A stretch of DNA of 64,000 nt, from the NCBI GenBank assembly GCA_010015655.1, contig ML976660.1, positions 592,607 to 656,606 on the forward strand. The letters are read 5' to 3'. Origin of the DNA: Bimuria novae-zelandiae CBS 107.79. Taxonomy: Eukaryota; Ascomycota; Dothideomycetes; Pleosporales; Didymosphaeriaceae. Numbering within the stretch: position 1 is the first letter of the stretch; each line of letters opens with the position of its first letter. Of this stretch, positions 43,494 to 55,793 are shown piece by piece. The translations under genes and the position numbers were made by a program. Below the pieces are notes generated by a model. It was not told the origin of the DNA. It saw nothing but the letters and a program-made list of their open reading frames with translations, and made no database searches.

Positions 43494-44194
43494 AGATTAT
43501 TGTGACTTTCCACTCGAATTGCCTTTCACAACTGATCCTTCCTACTTTCGCCTGTTTCCGTGCTTCGAGAATGCAAAAGAAGAAACAGAATATGCTCAAC
43601 GAACAGAGCCGTTCTTCCCACACATGCCGGATCTTTTCGTCTTTGAGGTCTGCAATCTAAGCAGCGGCATCTCTACAATAGCCTTGCCACCGTCCATCAC
43701 AGCGGGGCCTTTTGGGGTGCCCACGACTCGACTCAGGCTTTCAAGCATGTCTGTTCCTAGCGACCTTCGCTCTTCTTTTGATATACTGGATTGCCCCCGG
43801 TATCTTGACCATATTTAGTTCCCCTAAAAGGTACCTCGAACCATGCTATCATTTTCAAGCTTCTCCTGCATAAACCTGCATTGTGCTTCCGAACCATGGT
43901 GCGCAGTACCAAACATTCTCGGCCGCAGGATCAAAGGGTTCATCTACCCGCTATCGGGCCCATCGAGCTAGAAGAGGCCAGTCCCACGACGCACGGCTAG
44001 ATGAGACCCAAGGTTTGCGGCGCTGCTACAAAAGTCGATGCGTCACCCGGGTTCGTACCTGCCGGTACTCAAACCCAGCTACCATTCTCCCTTCCTCATC
44101 CCCACGTTACGTTACACAGGACTTTCATTCCTTCAGTCCCTTTTTTTATTTAGATTCTATTCTACATCAACACTTCACATCAATCTCTGCCACG
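43494..44194. other. Intergenic, promoter side of the CFEM gene
   Basis: A 99-codon open frame at 43519-43818 has an ATG but no recognisable family, and it starts only 26 bp from the transposon edge. The last 60 bp before the ATG at 44195 are T/C-rich. I see no other feature. Confidence 0.4.
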
Positions 44195-44739
44195 ATGCGC
44201 TTCTTCTTCTTCGCTCTCGGCGCTGCCTTCGCCGCTGTCGCGTCGACGCAAGATCTAGGCAGCATCCCCTCATGCGCACTCGCGTGCTTTGCCGCCGCGG
44301 TGCCGGCGTCAGGCTGCTCGCTCACGGACACAAAGTGCCAGTGCACGACGGGACAAGCTTCCATCACGAAGTCCCTCACCGAGTGCGCGCCCGGGAAATG
44401 CTCGGCGGAGGATGTTGCTAGTACGTTCCTACTTCACTTCTCTCCAAGGAAATAGATGTTCGATGCTAACTGAAGCTTGCAGAGATCGCCCCGGCGGTAT
44501 CTGACATCTGCGCCTCGGCTGGCGTCTCCCTCTCCAACTTGCCCACCGCCGTCTCCGCGACGGGCTCTGCGACTAGCCAGACAGGCAGCGCGAGGAACAC
44601 TGCAAGCGGGTCGGCTACCGCGGCATCTGCATCTGCGACTGGTTCAGAGGCTCCCGCATCGTCGACTGGCGGTGCTGTGGCGAACGGTGTCGGCATGGGC
44701 GCACTTGCGCTGGGACTCGCTGCCGTGTTTGGATTCTAA
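44195..44739 (+). CDS. CFEM-domain, GPI-anchored surface protein
   Basis: Exons 44195-44420 and 44483-44739 (62-bp intron, GTACGT..TTGCAG, Lys codon split A|AG) give 160 residues. There is a signal peptide (MRFFFFALGAAFAAVAS). The CFEM domain (about 20-95) has eight cysteines in family order: SC-x3-AC, GC, KCQC, EC, KC, then DIC after the splice. A Ser/Ala/Thr-rich stalk and a hydrophobic tail (GMGALALGLAAVFGF) predict GPI anchoring. CFEM proteins of other fungi act in heme or iron uptake, adhesion and host interaction; the role here is inferred from family. Stopping in the intron would lose the last cysteine, which supports the splice. Confidence 0.92.
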
Positions 44740-45225
44740 GTAAAGCTTGAAAGGGTGGGATGGAAGACATGCGTCGGTCCGTTGCAAGCCGTGGATCTTT
44801 TCCGCGGCTGTTTGGCGCAATGTTTTTACGTTATATACTTAATTTGAATTACCAATAACAGTGTATATGGTCGTTTTCTGCGATCATGCTGTGGTATCTT
44901 GACGTGTGTATGGGAGGCTGTCATGGAGCCATTAGAAACAAATGAGTGCTCTCGTTTTTTCTTGTTGTGAGGCGCTTCAATAAGGGCGTCACCGTGCGAG
45001 GGATTGAATATACTTTTGTAAATATTCATACGGGAACTTTGCTCCATTGCACATATCAATAATACTGCCTTGCCATCTATGCCTGCTTTTGCGCTAATAA
45101 TCACTAACGAGAACGCCAATCATATCAATACTACCACAACTCAATGCTCCTATACTATCTTCGTCGTGTCCCACGACACGTATCTCCACCAAGCACAGCT
45201 ATGACCCTCTCCTGCTCATCCGCTT
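44740..45225. other. Intergenic between convergent genes
   Basis: 3' regions of the CFEM gene and the glucosidase II beta gene. Nothing else is recognised. Confidence 0.45.
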
Positions 45226-47056
45226 CTAAAGCTCATTGTGCGTCGGCGGCACCGTCTGTTGCCCCTCCTTCACACCACAGACAGCGGGCGTGCCGACCTC
45301 CATCCTGTACACACACTTCTCCTCCTCAGTTATCTTCCAGATCTCGTCCTTCTCTGCGCACGCCAGCACCACCATGGTACTCCTATTCGGCCCATTCCAG
45401 CAGTGCTGACCATTCTCATACTTCAACGCGTAGCGCTCCCCACTGCCGAGACCCTCCCCATTAGCAGGCAGAACGTCGTCCACGACGATCTTCTCGATGC
45501 GGGCAAAGTTGCCCATGCCTGTGTGGCCTCCGCCTTTCTTGGACTTCTGCGTCGTCTTATCGAGGAAGCAGTGTTCGTAGGTATACTCGCCCGAGTCTTG
45601 GGAGACGCAGGAGCCTTTCAGGGCGCGGAAGATGGAGTCGGGGCCAAAGTCTTTGATCAGGTCGTCTTGGTGTTTGATCAGCTCGGAGCGGTCGTTGTCG
45701 AGCTCGCGCTGGGCGGAGGAGAGCTGGTCGCGGGCGTCGGTGACGGCTTTGGATTCGGGGCCGTCGGTGTGCGCGTCGGCGAGGATGCCATTTTCAATTA
45801 GGGTAATGCGCAGCGCGCGGAGCTTCTCGTCGACCCAGGTACGGAGGGATTCGGGGAGGTATTCTTCGAACTTGTAGACTGTGGCGTGGTTAGCAAGATG
45901 TGGAGTTGCTGCGAGGCATACGGATGCGAAACTTACGAAGCTCTACGTCGGATTCTTCGTCGGCCTCGAATTCGTCCCACTTGATGGCGCTTTCGGAGTC
46001 GAGGTTCAAGAGGTCCTCCACATCGCGATCACGGGCAGTGTTGTCTTCCTCTGCCGGCCGGGACGCGGCGTAGTCTTCCCAGGCCTTCACAGCACGCTTC
46101 ACGCCCTCATCGTTGAAGTTGGGGTTGTACTCCTCCTTGAATTTCGTCAGGATAGCCTCCAGCTCCCCAATCCGCGACTTCGATGCATCCCTCTGCTCCT
46201 TGACCGTCCTCAGGCTTTCTGTCAGCTCCTTCACCTTGTCCTTTGCCAAGCTTGTCAGCACGCCCAATTTTCCTCCCTTGCCCGCACTCCGCACAACTTT
46301 GCCCTTCTCCGACCGCTCCACCTCGGCCAGTGTCTTCGTCAACGCCTCGACTTTGACCTCCTGGGCCTTGATTTGCGTCTGCAGCGTCTGGATCCGGTCC
46401 TCAACCTCCTTCTTTAGCCGCTCCGCCTCCGCAACGAGCTCTTTTCGCCGCTTATTTGCGTTGCTCAGGCTCTTTTGCCGCGCTTCGTCCTGCTTCTTCC
46501 ATTCTTTACCAATCTTGGCACATCTGTCTTCGCACTTTGTGCCGCCAACACCCTCCCATTCGTCGCTGCCGTCGCAGCAGAGCTCGTAGTCGCATACGCC
46601 GTCGTTGACGTTTGTGAAGGGTACGTAGCTGGCGATGTGGCCCTTGTTCTTGCAGTAGAAGCCGGGCAGAGCTTGTGACTCGTTGATCTTACTCGACTCA
46701 AAGCGCGAGGGTTGCTTCGGCGAGAGGGGAGATATGTGGGAGCACGCCGCAGTGCCAGGCTCGTCGCTGCCGTCAGGGCAGTCGCAGTAATCGTCGTTTA
46801 TACGGGAGATGTCGAGCTTGATTTCGGGGTTGTTTATGCACACAAAAGACGCAGTATCCTTGTAGAACTTCGCGACTACGAGTTGTAAGCTTCGAACCGC
46901 TGCTCAATTACTGCCCATCGGCTTCGGGAGAACTGCGGCGTGCTACATACAGTCTGGACCTACACCCCGCGGCCGTGGAGCTTCCGAGGCCGCATTTGCC
47001 GTGGCGGTGAGGAGAGGAAGTAGAAGAGCAATTGACGAGAGCGCCTGTCTCCCCAT
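45226..47056 (-). CDS. Glucosidase II beta subunit (PRKCSH-like)
   Basis: This is the non-catalytic subunit of ER glucosidase II, which with the alpha subunit trims glucose from N-glycans and holds the enzyme in the ER. Exons: 46951-47056, 46... precisely 45937-46875, and 45226-45878; introns of 75 and 58 bp. The product has 565 residues. There is a signal peptide (GRQALSSIALLLPLLTATANA). Two LDL-receptor-class-A-like Cys repeats follow (DDYCDCPDGSDEPGT and NDGVCDYELCCDGSDEWEG), then a long Lys/Glu coiled coil. The C-terminal MRH (mannose-6-phosphate-receptor homology) domain includes YTYEHCFLDKTTQ, HCWNGPNRSTMVV and the CVYRMEVGTPAVC end. The C-terminus is HNEL, a variant of HDEL retention. 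Exon 1 is joined by a phase-1 intron making Phe in PDFAKFYKD, which matches the family. Confidence 0.93.
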
Positions 47057-48191
47057 TGTGTGTCGTGATCAGGAGAATGAAGCTCTTGTGAGCTGCGACA
47101 CTGGATGCATTGAAATGTGGCACCTCGAATCACGACCAATCACATCCAAGTGGGGACTTGGCGGCTACGACGTCTAGTGTACCTCCAACTCAACCTCGCT
47201 CCCCCCTCTACCATCTATATCACTGAGATACCATAGGTATACAGCGGAATTGGAAAATCTGTCATCTTGGGGACTGTAGCCATGTTCCTGACTGCGGCAT
47301 TGAATTACGGGCCGTGTGCTCAAACGGATATCTGCAGCTAACGGCACCCCACAGCATCTTGCAAACGCATGTCCGGACTGCATGGACAACAGCAGAGAAT
47401 TTTTTGGACCACGCCCTCGCATGAAGCTGAACGCCGGCTGTTGTAGTACCTTCATGAGGTAATACACTAGCAATTGACTCTGCTCTCCGGCTGTTGTATA
47501 CTCATTCTGGGGTAACGCACTATAGGAAAAGAAAAGGATGCTTCTCTCTACAAAGGCCGACGATTGAGTGCGGCCCACGCGGAAAAGTGGGTACTTATGC
47601 GTTCCACGGCATGCTTGGTCTATTGACTCACCGCCAGGCTGCCCAAGCTCACTGCCAACAGCACCCAGCCAACGCTCCTTCATGACGGCCAAAACGTTTG
47701 TCGGCGCCTTGAGGGCTGCTTCTCCCGTTTGCTGGGTTTTGTCCCAATGGGCTGCAAGCCTCATATCATCGTGTCATGTCAACGGGAGACGCCCACAACA
47801 GACCGATTGCATGATCCAAAAAGCATCTGTGATTGACATGGGAGTGGATCGCATGTTCCTTGTTTTGGACGCGGCATCATGTTCGGCGATGTGGCCGGCG
47901 CTCTGACTGGCCAGCACTCAAGCGCTTCGTGCTCGCCTACACATGTGCCGATGGAATCTGTCAGCAAGGTCAGGAACGGTCTGCTTGTAGGGAGTTCGAG
48001 ATGCCCCAAGAAGCGTTTGTCTCAACAGGCCAAAGTTCATGCAGATACTATAAAGGCTTCTTCTCATACTCTGCACCTCCATCAGTTGACACCTCGCTTC
48101 TCACGAATTTCTTTGAGCTCATCAGTTGCCTTTGTCAATAGATCAATTCATTACTGCCAATCCGTACACTTTGCCCAAACCAACATCTACC
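47057..48191. other. Divergent intergenic region, 1.1 kb
   Basis: It separates the divergent glucosidase II beta gene and the two-module gene, so it carries both promoters. An open frame of 196 codons on the minus strand (47174-47764) has no recognisable domain and is probably chance. No other feature is seen. Confidence 0.4.
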
Positions 48192-51100
48192 ATGGAGGAA
48201 GATGAGCTCGACTGGGGCGATAGCTCTACCGGTCCCCCAACGCCTCAGCAGGAGCAGCTTCACTCGAGACTCTTTGGTGATATGACGGGCTTTGCGCAGG
48301 AGGCAGACCCCCTTTTCGGCGGCTCAAGTCATGAGCACTCGGAGACCCCTTCTGGACAACCATACAATCCTTGTGAGTGCCGTGGTAACGTTGTTTGCGT
48401 GATATGATACTGATGTATTACAGATTCGAACGAAGCTGCACAGCTCAAGCCTGCTATCACCCGTGCAGAGCGTTCCAAGATTGGCGTACACCTCAATCGT
48501 CGGAAGCCCTCGAAAGAGGACTACTCCAATTTTGTCTTATACCATGGCAACCAGAAGGTCTACGAGATGACATTCCTCGAGTACTTTCTGGAACACGCCC
48601 TTCATCCTGATCAAGTGAACGCCTGCTTACCCACTAGTTCCGACGACCGCGAGGTCGTTCATCGGTACTTTAGGTCCATCTCAAACAACGTAAAACAGCT
48701 CCTTCGAAAGATGGTTTACAATACTCATTCCCGTATCGTCAAGTTTATGGCGAACGATGACAAGGAAACCACGCCGTTTTGGGATCACCAACAATTCGAC
48801 GATCGGATTTTCGCTGACTTCTCCCCTGGCAATACCGCTCCTATCGTAGGCATGATGCACAATTCATGGCACAAAGCCTTTCGTCATCCTTCAATGGTGC
48901 GATTTACTCCTGACCAGTACGAGGTGGGAGTTAATATCTCTCCTTTCGAAGAAATCGACGACGTGACCGGGGAAACGAAGCTCTTTGAGGACCGGAACAC
49001 AGCTCATGCGACATTCCACGATCGAGTCGTGCACCCGCCTCGAACAAAGAAGCCCAAAAATCACCATTTGCCTAGTGCATCCATCCGCGGTCATACGAGC
49101 GTGCCTCGTGACCACTGGCTTCAAGGGCTTGGAGGGTATGGCATTGGCGAGAGCTCCAAGGATGCTCAGAAGGAAACTCGCCGTCTTCCTTTCGTGTCGT
49201 ATGACAATCCACTGGATGTAATGTTTGCCGAGTCAGACGCTCACCATGATGGGAACCCTCCCAAGGACTATACCTTCAATACGCTCGATGGTATTGAATC
49301 GCCTGGTGCTCAGGGTGTAGTTGAACCCCCGGGTAATGATACTACACTACGTCGGGTAAGTGAATCGCACCCCCAAGCCGAAGAGCCTACTGGCCTTGAG
49401 GCTCTTGTACAAAAGTATGGGTCCGATGTTCTCTTGCAACAGTCCGGTCCGTCCTCCCTACGCGAGGATGCACTGAGAGTGGCCAAAAGCACGATGAGAC
49501 CACTTTGGAGGTCAAGGCTGATAGAGGATCACAAGCGCCGGTTGGCTGAGAGATGGCCTCAGTCGCAGCAGCGGCGCGAAGCTCTATTGAGCTTCGAGGC
49601 TTATGTTGATCGAGCGCTTGCACAGGGGGATCTGAAGCGTCTCGTACCCAGCCTGAGGAGGATTGTCGGTCGCATCGATCCACCTACCCTTGCATCACAG
49701 CCCGAGTCGGCCCAGCATACTCGAAACAACACCGGTCAGACAATCCTGCCCGAGCAGTCTATCGATCTTAACCCTGTCCGGCAGCTTGAAACCCTCGGTT
49801 TGCCTCCCCCGAAGACATCATCCAAAAGACCCCAAGACATCCTTAACACTACCACTCATACACGCACGTCTTCTGATGATCGACCAAAAAAACGTCAAAA
49901 GGCTACGCCAAAGACATCGAAGACTCCTCGCTCTATCAAAGGCAAGGGTAAACAGAGCGTGGGTGTAGGATACCCACCCATCGCAGTGTCGTCAAGCACC
50001 ACCTCAAATCCAGGTCCATCAAAGACACTCGAAACCCATCAGCAGCTTCCTCCCGATGCGTATTTCGAGAAAAAGACCGAGGATGAAGAGCTTGCGTGGC
50101 GGTGCGGCATCAGCCATTGCATGGGCCACTACTACAATGCCGGAGACAGAAAGAATTGCGCAGGCTGTTTCACTTCTGTCCGAGAGGATGTAAATCCTAA
50201 GCGCAAGATCATGGACTTCTACTTGCCATCACGCTCGCATTTCTTCCAACCGGCCCCTGATGCACCCTGGAAATGTAGCAAACCTACCGTGAAGCAGAGG
50301 AAGTCCACCAACATGTCACATAACAGCATCGCTAAAGACGTCTATTGGGAGGCTATCAACAATGGAGCGAGTAAGGGCGAAGCATGGAAGAAGGGCATTG
50401 AAGCTGTAGAGGAACATCTTCGAGCGAAAGTGGAGAAGAAAGAAAAGAAGAAGAAGGAGCCTACACCGGAACCGACACCGAAGCCCATCGATCTTGGTCC
50501 TCATCCCAGCGGCTCTATTACAATGGAGCATGGCCAAGCTCTTCCCATCGGCGCGTACTGGAAGAAGTCACCGCTGAACCGCTACGAAGAAGAAGCTTGG
50601 CGGTGCGATGTCAACCACGCGCTCGGACGCTACTACATGGCTGGCGATATAAAGTCTTGCCATGGATGCGGCTCGTGCAAGAATGGTCAAGGAAGAAATG
50701 CCAAGATGGACTTCTTCTTGCCTGCTGGAACTGTCGCTCGGCAAAAGGCCCCTGATCTCGTGAAGTGGAAGCCACGTCCGGCTTACAAGCTATCCAAGAA
50801 AAGCAAGAAGGCGAAACAGTGTACTACTCACAATCAACTTGCGTCAAAGAACTACTGGGAGCTGGTCGATCAGGGCCACAAGCATGTGGAAGGTAGTTAC
50901 GATGCGGACACCCTTGCACTTGCTATCAAAGCTACGGAAGACCAAATTGACGCGAAGATGGAAGCTGTCCGAGCGAAATTCGAAGATATGGCGTCGTCCG
51001 GTGACGAGGAGGTACCGAAGCTGAAGCCGAAGACAAAGGGCAAGAGAAAGCAGAAAGAGCAGTTAGAAGTGAGCAGCAAGGAACCAAGCCCGCGGCGCGG

Positions 51101-51296
51101 TCGAAGCGGCGCACAGCTCATTCCTCTTGCACCCTCGCCTTCACGTGTCCCTAGAAAGAGACACAGCGAAGAGCTGGACCTCAGTGAGTTCGACGAGGTC
51201 TCCGAGTACGAAAGTGGAAAAGAAACGGAGCCGCAGCCGGAGACGATCCCTATCAGTTCGGATGACGAGTCCTCTTCCAGCTCGGATAGTGAGTAG
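48192..51296 (+). CDS. Unrecognised protein with two Cys/His modules
   Basis: Exons 48192-48372 and 48424-51296 (51-bp intron GTGAGT..TTACAG) give 1017 residues. The N-terminus is acidic (MEEDELDWGDSS). Residues about 60-320 look folded (VYEMTFLEYFLEHAL, ISNNVKQLLRKMVYNTHSRIVKFM). Two related modules lie at about 600-735 and 765-910. Each has WRC-x3-H, then YY-x-AGD-x-K, then C-x2-C (C621, H625, C639, C642; C788, H792, C806, C809), an MDF[YF]LP motif, a basic linker and a YWE-x3-x-G helix. Spacing between them is 167 residues. The C-x3-H-x13-C-x2-C pattern suggests a zinc site; this is inference. The tail is basic, then Ser/Asp-rich (SSDDESSSSSDSE). Nuclear or chromatin location is possible from the composition. 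No family name is offered. Confidence 0.8.
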
Positions 51297-52558
51297 CAGG
51301 TTGGTTGGCACGACAGTGCTGAACCTTGTTTTGTGTCTTGTGGGCGCTAGGGTGACGAGGAGTCAAATCTTGAGATGGACTTCTGTATGAAGAGCATGGA
51401 CTTGCGACGGTGATTTTGATGTGTAAGATTATCAGTTGCTGGATGAGGGCGTGGAAGAGGACTCAAGTTGACTATTTTTGGGGTCCACCGTATGAGCTGC
51501 ACTCCATTTTCTTATCACTGATTCTTGCTTGTATGTAGGGTGGTACAATATGGTAACACGAAACGGATGGTCTCGATCTAGATGTCTGCCTCGCTCGTTG
51601 GCGTGCGGTGATATGCTCTGTTCGTGAAACGAAAGGGAGCGCTGCTGACCGTAGGGCTATAATTGTACGCCTTCCCCCACACTAAAGATAGGTAATCATG
51701 ACATGATGCTAGACGGCTATGCGAGATGCAAGTCTTCGAGAAATCTTCACTAGACTCTTGGTGAAACACCAGTCCAGCAGGGACGGCGCTGATGACGGTG
51801 GTACGTCCCGAAGCGTTCGGTACGCCGTTGCGCACTACCACAGACCATGAGATAGGACCCCGCGTACCTCGTCTACCTTCGTGTTCTCAAATACTCTGCG
51901 GAAAACTCATGGTGGAACAAGAGCACACTAGAAGCACCGCAGATAAACGGCGAAGTACCCCAAAGCGTTCAGAACGCCTTTTCGCGCTAAAGCATGCAGC
52001 TTACAACCGAAAGCCGGTATCACAAAGCCTGAGCCTGAGATAATTCCTTCTACTACGGTATTGTGTTTGTATCTTTGCGCAGCACGTTGCAAACAAATCG
52101 TGTAGCCACGCAGCCAGAAACTCAACAATCCCACCCGAACAGTCGAAAGTAGCGTACGAAATCAAAACGCACTACTTTAACGGACTCTTGATAAAAACAA
52201 TCAGTGGTGTACCATCGCAGGTACTTCTGATATTGCAAGGAGTATGCGGGCGGAGTTCGGGTGTGGCGGAGTATCGACATTTTCGCCTAAACAGGAAGGA
52301 TGGAAGAGCGGACTTTGACAACAGACATGGATGCAAAACCTCGGTCATTGGTCGCGCGCGTTCGAAACAAGTTTCTAGAAGGTGTGGAGGCGGCGTTGCC
52401 GGCCGTGAAAGAGGTCGCTTGTCCCGCTCCACGTGGGTGACGGTTCTGCTCGTTCGTTGCTTTGCTTGGTAGGATGTCTTCGCAGGTCGAATGTTGATGA
52501 CCTAGCCGCTCTTTTTCGAAACTTAACTATAGTCGTTCTTTTGTTGGATTTGGTAGAT
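51297..52558. other. Intergenic, 1.26 kb
   Basis: 3' flank of the two-module gene and promoter side of the Ecm33-like gene. Several short frames on both strands have no consistent coding features. No repeats were seen. Confidence 0.4.
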
Positions 52559-54009
52559 ATGGGATTGGCTGGGATGGTAACGGGTTGGTTGGTGGTGCAG
52601 GTTCTGGTTTGGGGGGTTGGGGCGTTGGGTATGTCAGATTTGCTTCAGAGTTGTAATACATGGCTGTGTATCACAACGTGCCGATTAACCAGGGTGGATT
52701 TTACTAACTCCTCGCAGATTGCAAGAAAGATGCAAGCTTCACGATCGCGTCGGCCGACGACGTCGCCGCGCTGAACAAATGCGCCTTCTTCAACGGCAGC
52801 GTCACCATTTCCGCCGACGCACCACAGAACATCGAGTTCAGCACCATTCGGTCGATGCGATCTCTGGAAGCAATCTCAGCTGATACGCTCCGCTCGATAT
52901 CCTCCGACAGTCTGGAATCGATTGACGACATAACATTCACTGCGCTGCCCAATCTTGCATCTTTCAACTTCTCCTCGCTCAGGGTACTCGAGACTATAAG
53001 GCTTGAAAGCCTCCCGAGCATTAAAGATTTTGGATTTGGGCAAGGGCTAGGGCCGAGGATTGAAGCCAGTGTTGTGAACACGAGTCTAAAGAGCGTCGAC
53101 TGGCTGAAATGGCCTGTCTCCACGACTGTGAACATCACCTCGAACGAGAAGCTCGAAGCAGTTTCACTACCTTGGGAGACAATCGATAGTGCTGTCACAA
53201 TCTCTGATAACGCTGCGTTGAAACACGTTAACGTGTTTGCAGTGGAGACGGTTGCGGGGAACTTCACTCTAGAAAAGAACAATAAGATCGAAGAGTTGGT
53301 ATTCAAGAGCTTGAAGACTGTGGAGGGGAAGCTACAGATCAGCGGGGTGCTGAAGAATATATCGATGCCTGCGTTGGACCACGTGTACGGAGAGCTGAGC
53401 GTCCAGTCAACAAAAGACATCCAAGACCTTTGCTCCGATCTTGAAGCGAAAAATCTGAAGGGCAAATTTGAATGCAAATCCTACTTCGAGGAGCCGACTA
53501 CCCCGAAAACAGCGTCAATACCCCCTAAAAGCTCAGCAAGCGTCCCTGTGCCCTCGTCCGACGAGCTGCTTGGGAAGCCAGAGCACGGCGACGACGACCA
53601 CGATGAGGATGACGGCGGCGACATCACCGTTGGCGCCAAAGTTGGCATCGCCCTCTCCGCCGTCGTTCTCGCAGTCTTCGTCTTCGTCGGCATCTCCTAC
53701 ATCATCCGCGCGCGGGTTCGAGGGAAAGTCATGGAAATCGTACCAAGTGTGCCGGGGACGCCTATGGTAGTGCCAAAGCCGGATAGAAAAGTGTCCGTGC
53801 GAAGGGTGCAGGGCAGGACTATCAAGGTGGTGCAGATAAACTTGAATGGGCGGGAGATGAGGGAGGTGAGCGAGACCGGGGAAAGGAGCGAGTTGGGGAG
53901 GGAGGGGAGTATGAGGAGTGTGAGTAGTCTCGGGAGCAACGGGATTGCCGGGAGCGAGGCGAGGCTGGTGAAGGACAAGGCGCCGACAAGTCCGGTAAGC
54001 CCGGTTTAG
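52559..54009 (+). CDS. Ecm33/SPS2-like cell-surface protein with a transmembrane segment
   Basis: Exons 52559-52628 and 52718-54009 (89-bp intron; Asp split G|AT) give 453 residues. The first exon encodes only the signal peptide (MGLAGMVTGWLVVQVLVWGVGAL). The ectodomain resembles receptor-L-domain repeats of fungal Ecm33/Sps2 proteins, with repeated strand-rich units such as LESIDDITFTALPNLASF, VNITSNEKLEAVSLP and GKLQISGVLKNISMPALDHV, and it has N-glycosylation sites. An acidic linker (GDDDHDEDDGGD) precedes one membrane helix (GIALSAVVLAVFVFVGISYII). A basic cytosolic tail of about 105 residues follows. Classical Ecm33 proteins are GPI-anchored, so the helix plus tail is a variation. The role in the wall or in sensing is inferred. 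Confidence 0.82.
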
Positions 54010-54085
54010 GGTGGAAGGGTGGTTGTAGTGCATGAGCTTTAGTTACGAATTGCATGAATAGATTACTAGATATCAGTGACATTCC

Positions 54086-55793
54086 TTAGGAGTTTCGACT
54101 TGTAACCCCCCTCAAGCCCCACCCCATCCTTCTCGCGTCGGCCCCCGGCCTCCCACGCCTACTGAACGTCCTCGACATACTCCACCCTCTAGCCCTACCT
54201 TCCTCCGTACCATCCATTCCGTCTTCATAGCGCCTCCTGCGCTGTTCTTCAGCACTCTGCTGCTTCCAACCACCCTCGGTACGATCCTCCTGCTTTTGCG
54301 GCCACAAGACCTGATGAATTTTGACGGCACGGAACATCATGCCAAAGACCAGAAGCCACGTTATCACTAGCATGATGGTCATTGCACAACCAACATACTG
54401 TATCGGCCTGTTTCTATCAAGCGCTCTCGCAATGGCAAAAGTCGCCGTCGTAAGCGCCGTGTTCGGGAAGACAAACGAGTACCAGGTCATGGCGAAGTCC
54501 ATCTTGCCTCTCCTCATACAACTCCAATGTGCGCCCACGCTCACCAGGAAAAACCACAACGCAAGACCCCAGAGCCACAAGCCCATGAAGTTGGCGCAAA
54601 TCATGCCGACCTTACCCGCGAGCTCGCCCATCCCTTCACCCATGAAGTCCTTCGGAACAACTTGTGGTAGCTGCTGTCCCATTGTGACGATGCCGGCGAT
54701 GGTGAATCCCGACGGGCCAACACTGATGAACATACCGGGACGCAAAGCCTCCTTGGGCAGCTTCTGAGTCATGAGACGGTAAATGAAGGCGCTATAAATC
54801 ATGAGTGAAACGAGAAAGCCGATACCCTGAATGACGTAGCCGGAGAGGATGATGCAGAGAGCTTTGTTGGGATCCGATATCTTGGGTGCGAGGTTTCCGG
54901 CATGGGGACCGATAATGAGGAGAGGATACGCGGGAAAGATCCATACAGGCATCATCTGGGAGATGGTGAATGTCTGGGTACTCCACATGATAAGGTAGAT
55001 GCCGATAGAGAAGCAGATGGCAAGGCCGCAGTCCGTCCAGTACAGGATACTCATGGTTTTCTCGAGCCAGAAGCCTGTCCGATCGACTCCGTACTGGCTG
55101 ATGTTGATCAATATGGTACCGAAGCTGATGACTGCGGCGGGAATGAAGAGACTTTCAGTAGGGTGCAGGAATGATGCCTTAAAGGTCTTTGGGAACCAGT
55201 AGAAGCGAAGGGATATCATGATAACATTGAAGAGGAAGAGGACCATGTTGAGAATGAAGAAGAGGCAACCTAGAGCGTAAAGGCCGCGGAACCGGAAAGG
55301 AACTGTCATGTATTAGCTTCTTACTCATGGGCTGGCAACAAGGTTCTGACAAACCTGTGTAGAGCACATTTGCAATACCGCCTGTGGCCATGGTCATACA
55401 GAACCATGTCCATGTGAAATGTCTTATCCTCTCTCGCCAACTCAGATTTCGTAGCTCATCCAACTCTCTCTCGACACCCTGTAGTTTTGCCATGTCGTTA
55501 GCTTCATGCCTTCTCTTTCTCTGCTTCGACTTCTCCTGATCCCGATGTCCGGATTCATTCTTCTCAGTATCACCGGCCTTTTCGTCACTGGTATTTCCAG
55601 ATACATCATTGTCCGAACTAGAAGAAAATAGATCCTGCCCGTGCATGTGGTCTTCGAACGGGTTGCTGTGCTCGACCCCCGGCGAGGTGACTGGAGGATG
55701 ATTGCGCCATTTCAGTCGTTCTGCAGCACTCGATGTAGACTCTACAGATGAGCGGCGAGAAGGACTCTCCGGTGACACGGCTAGCGCGCTCAT
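54086..55793 (-). CDS. TDT-family transporter (C4-dicarboxylate/malate or sulfite efflux type)
   Basis: Exons 55355-55793 and 54086-55302 (52-bp intron, GTTTGT..GACAG, Val split G|TT) give 551 residues. The first ~115 residues are hydrophilic and Ser-rich, probably cytosolic. Then comes the family start WTWFCMTMATGGIANVLYTVPFRF, with about ten membrane helices and conserved pieces GPSGFTIAGIV and MTWYSFVFPNTALTTAT. The C-terminal tail is Arg-rich. Members include yeast Ssu1 (sulfite export) and fission yeast Mae1 (malate uptake); the substrate cannot be read from sequence. The gene ends 76 bp from the Ecm33-like gene, convergently. Confidence 0.88.

Noticed and set aside
43883..44194. In-frame N-terminal extension of the CFEM protein from 43883
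   Set aside because: The signal peptide begins at the ATG at 44195; the extension would bury it and has no protein-like character.
47174..47764. 196-codon open frame on the minus strand between two divergent genes
   Set aside because: No domain or signal, and it lies in the shared promoter region; not supported as a gene.
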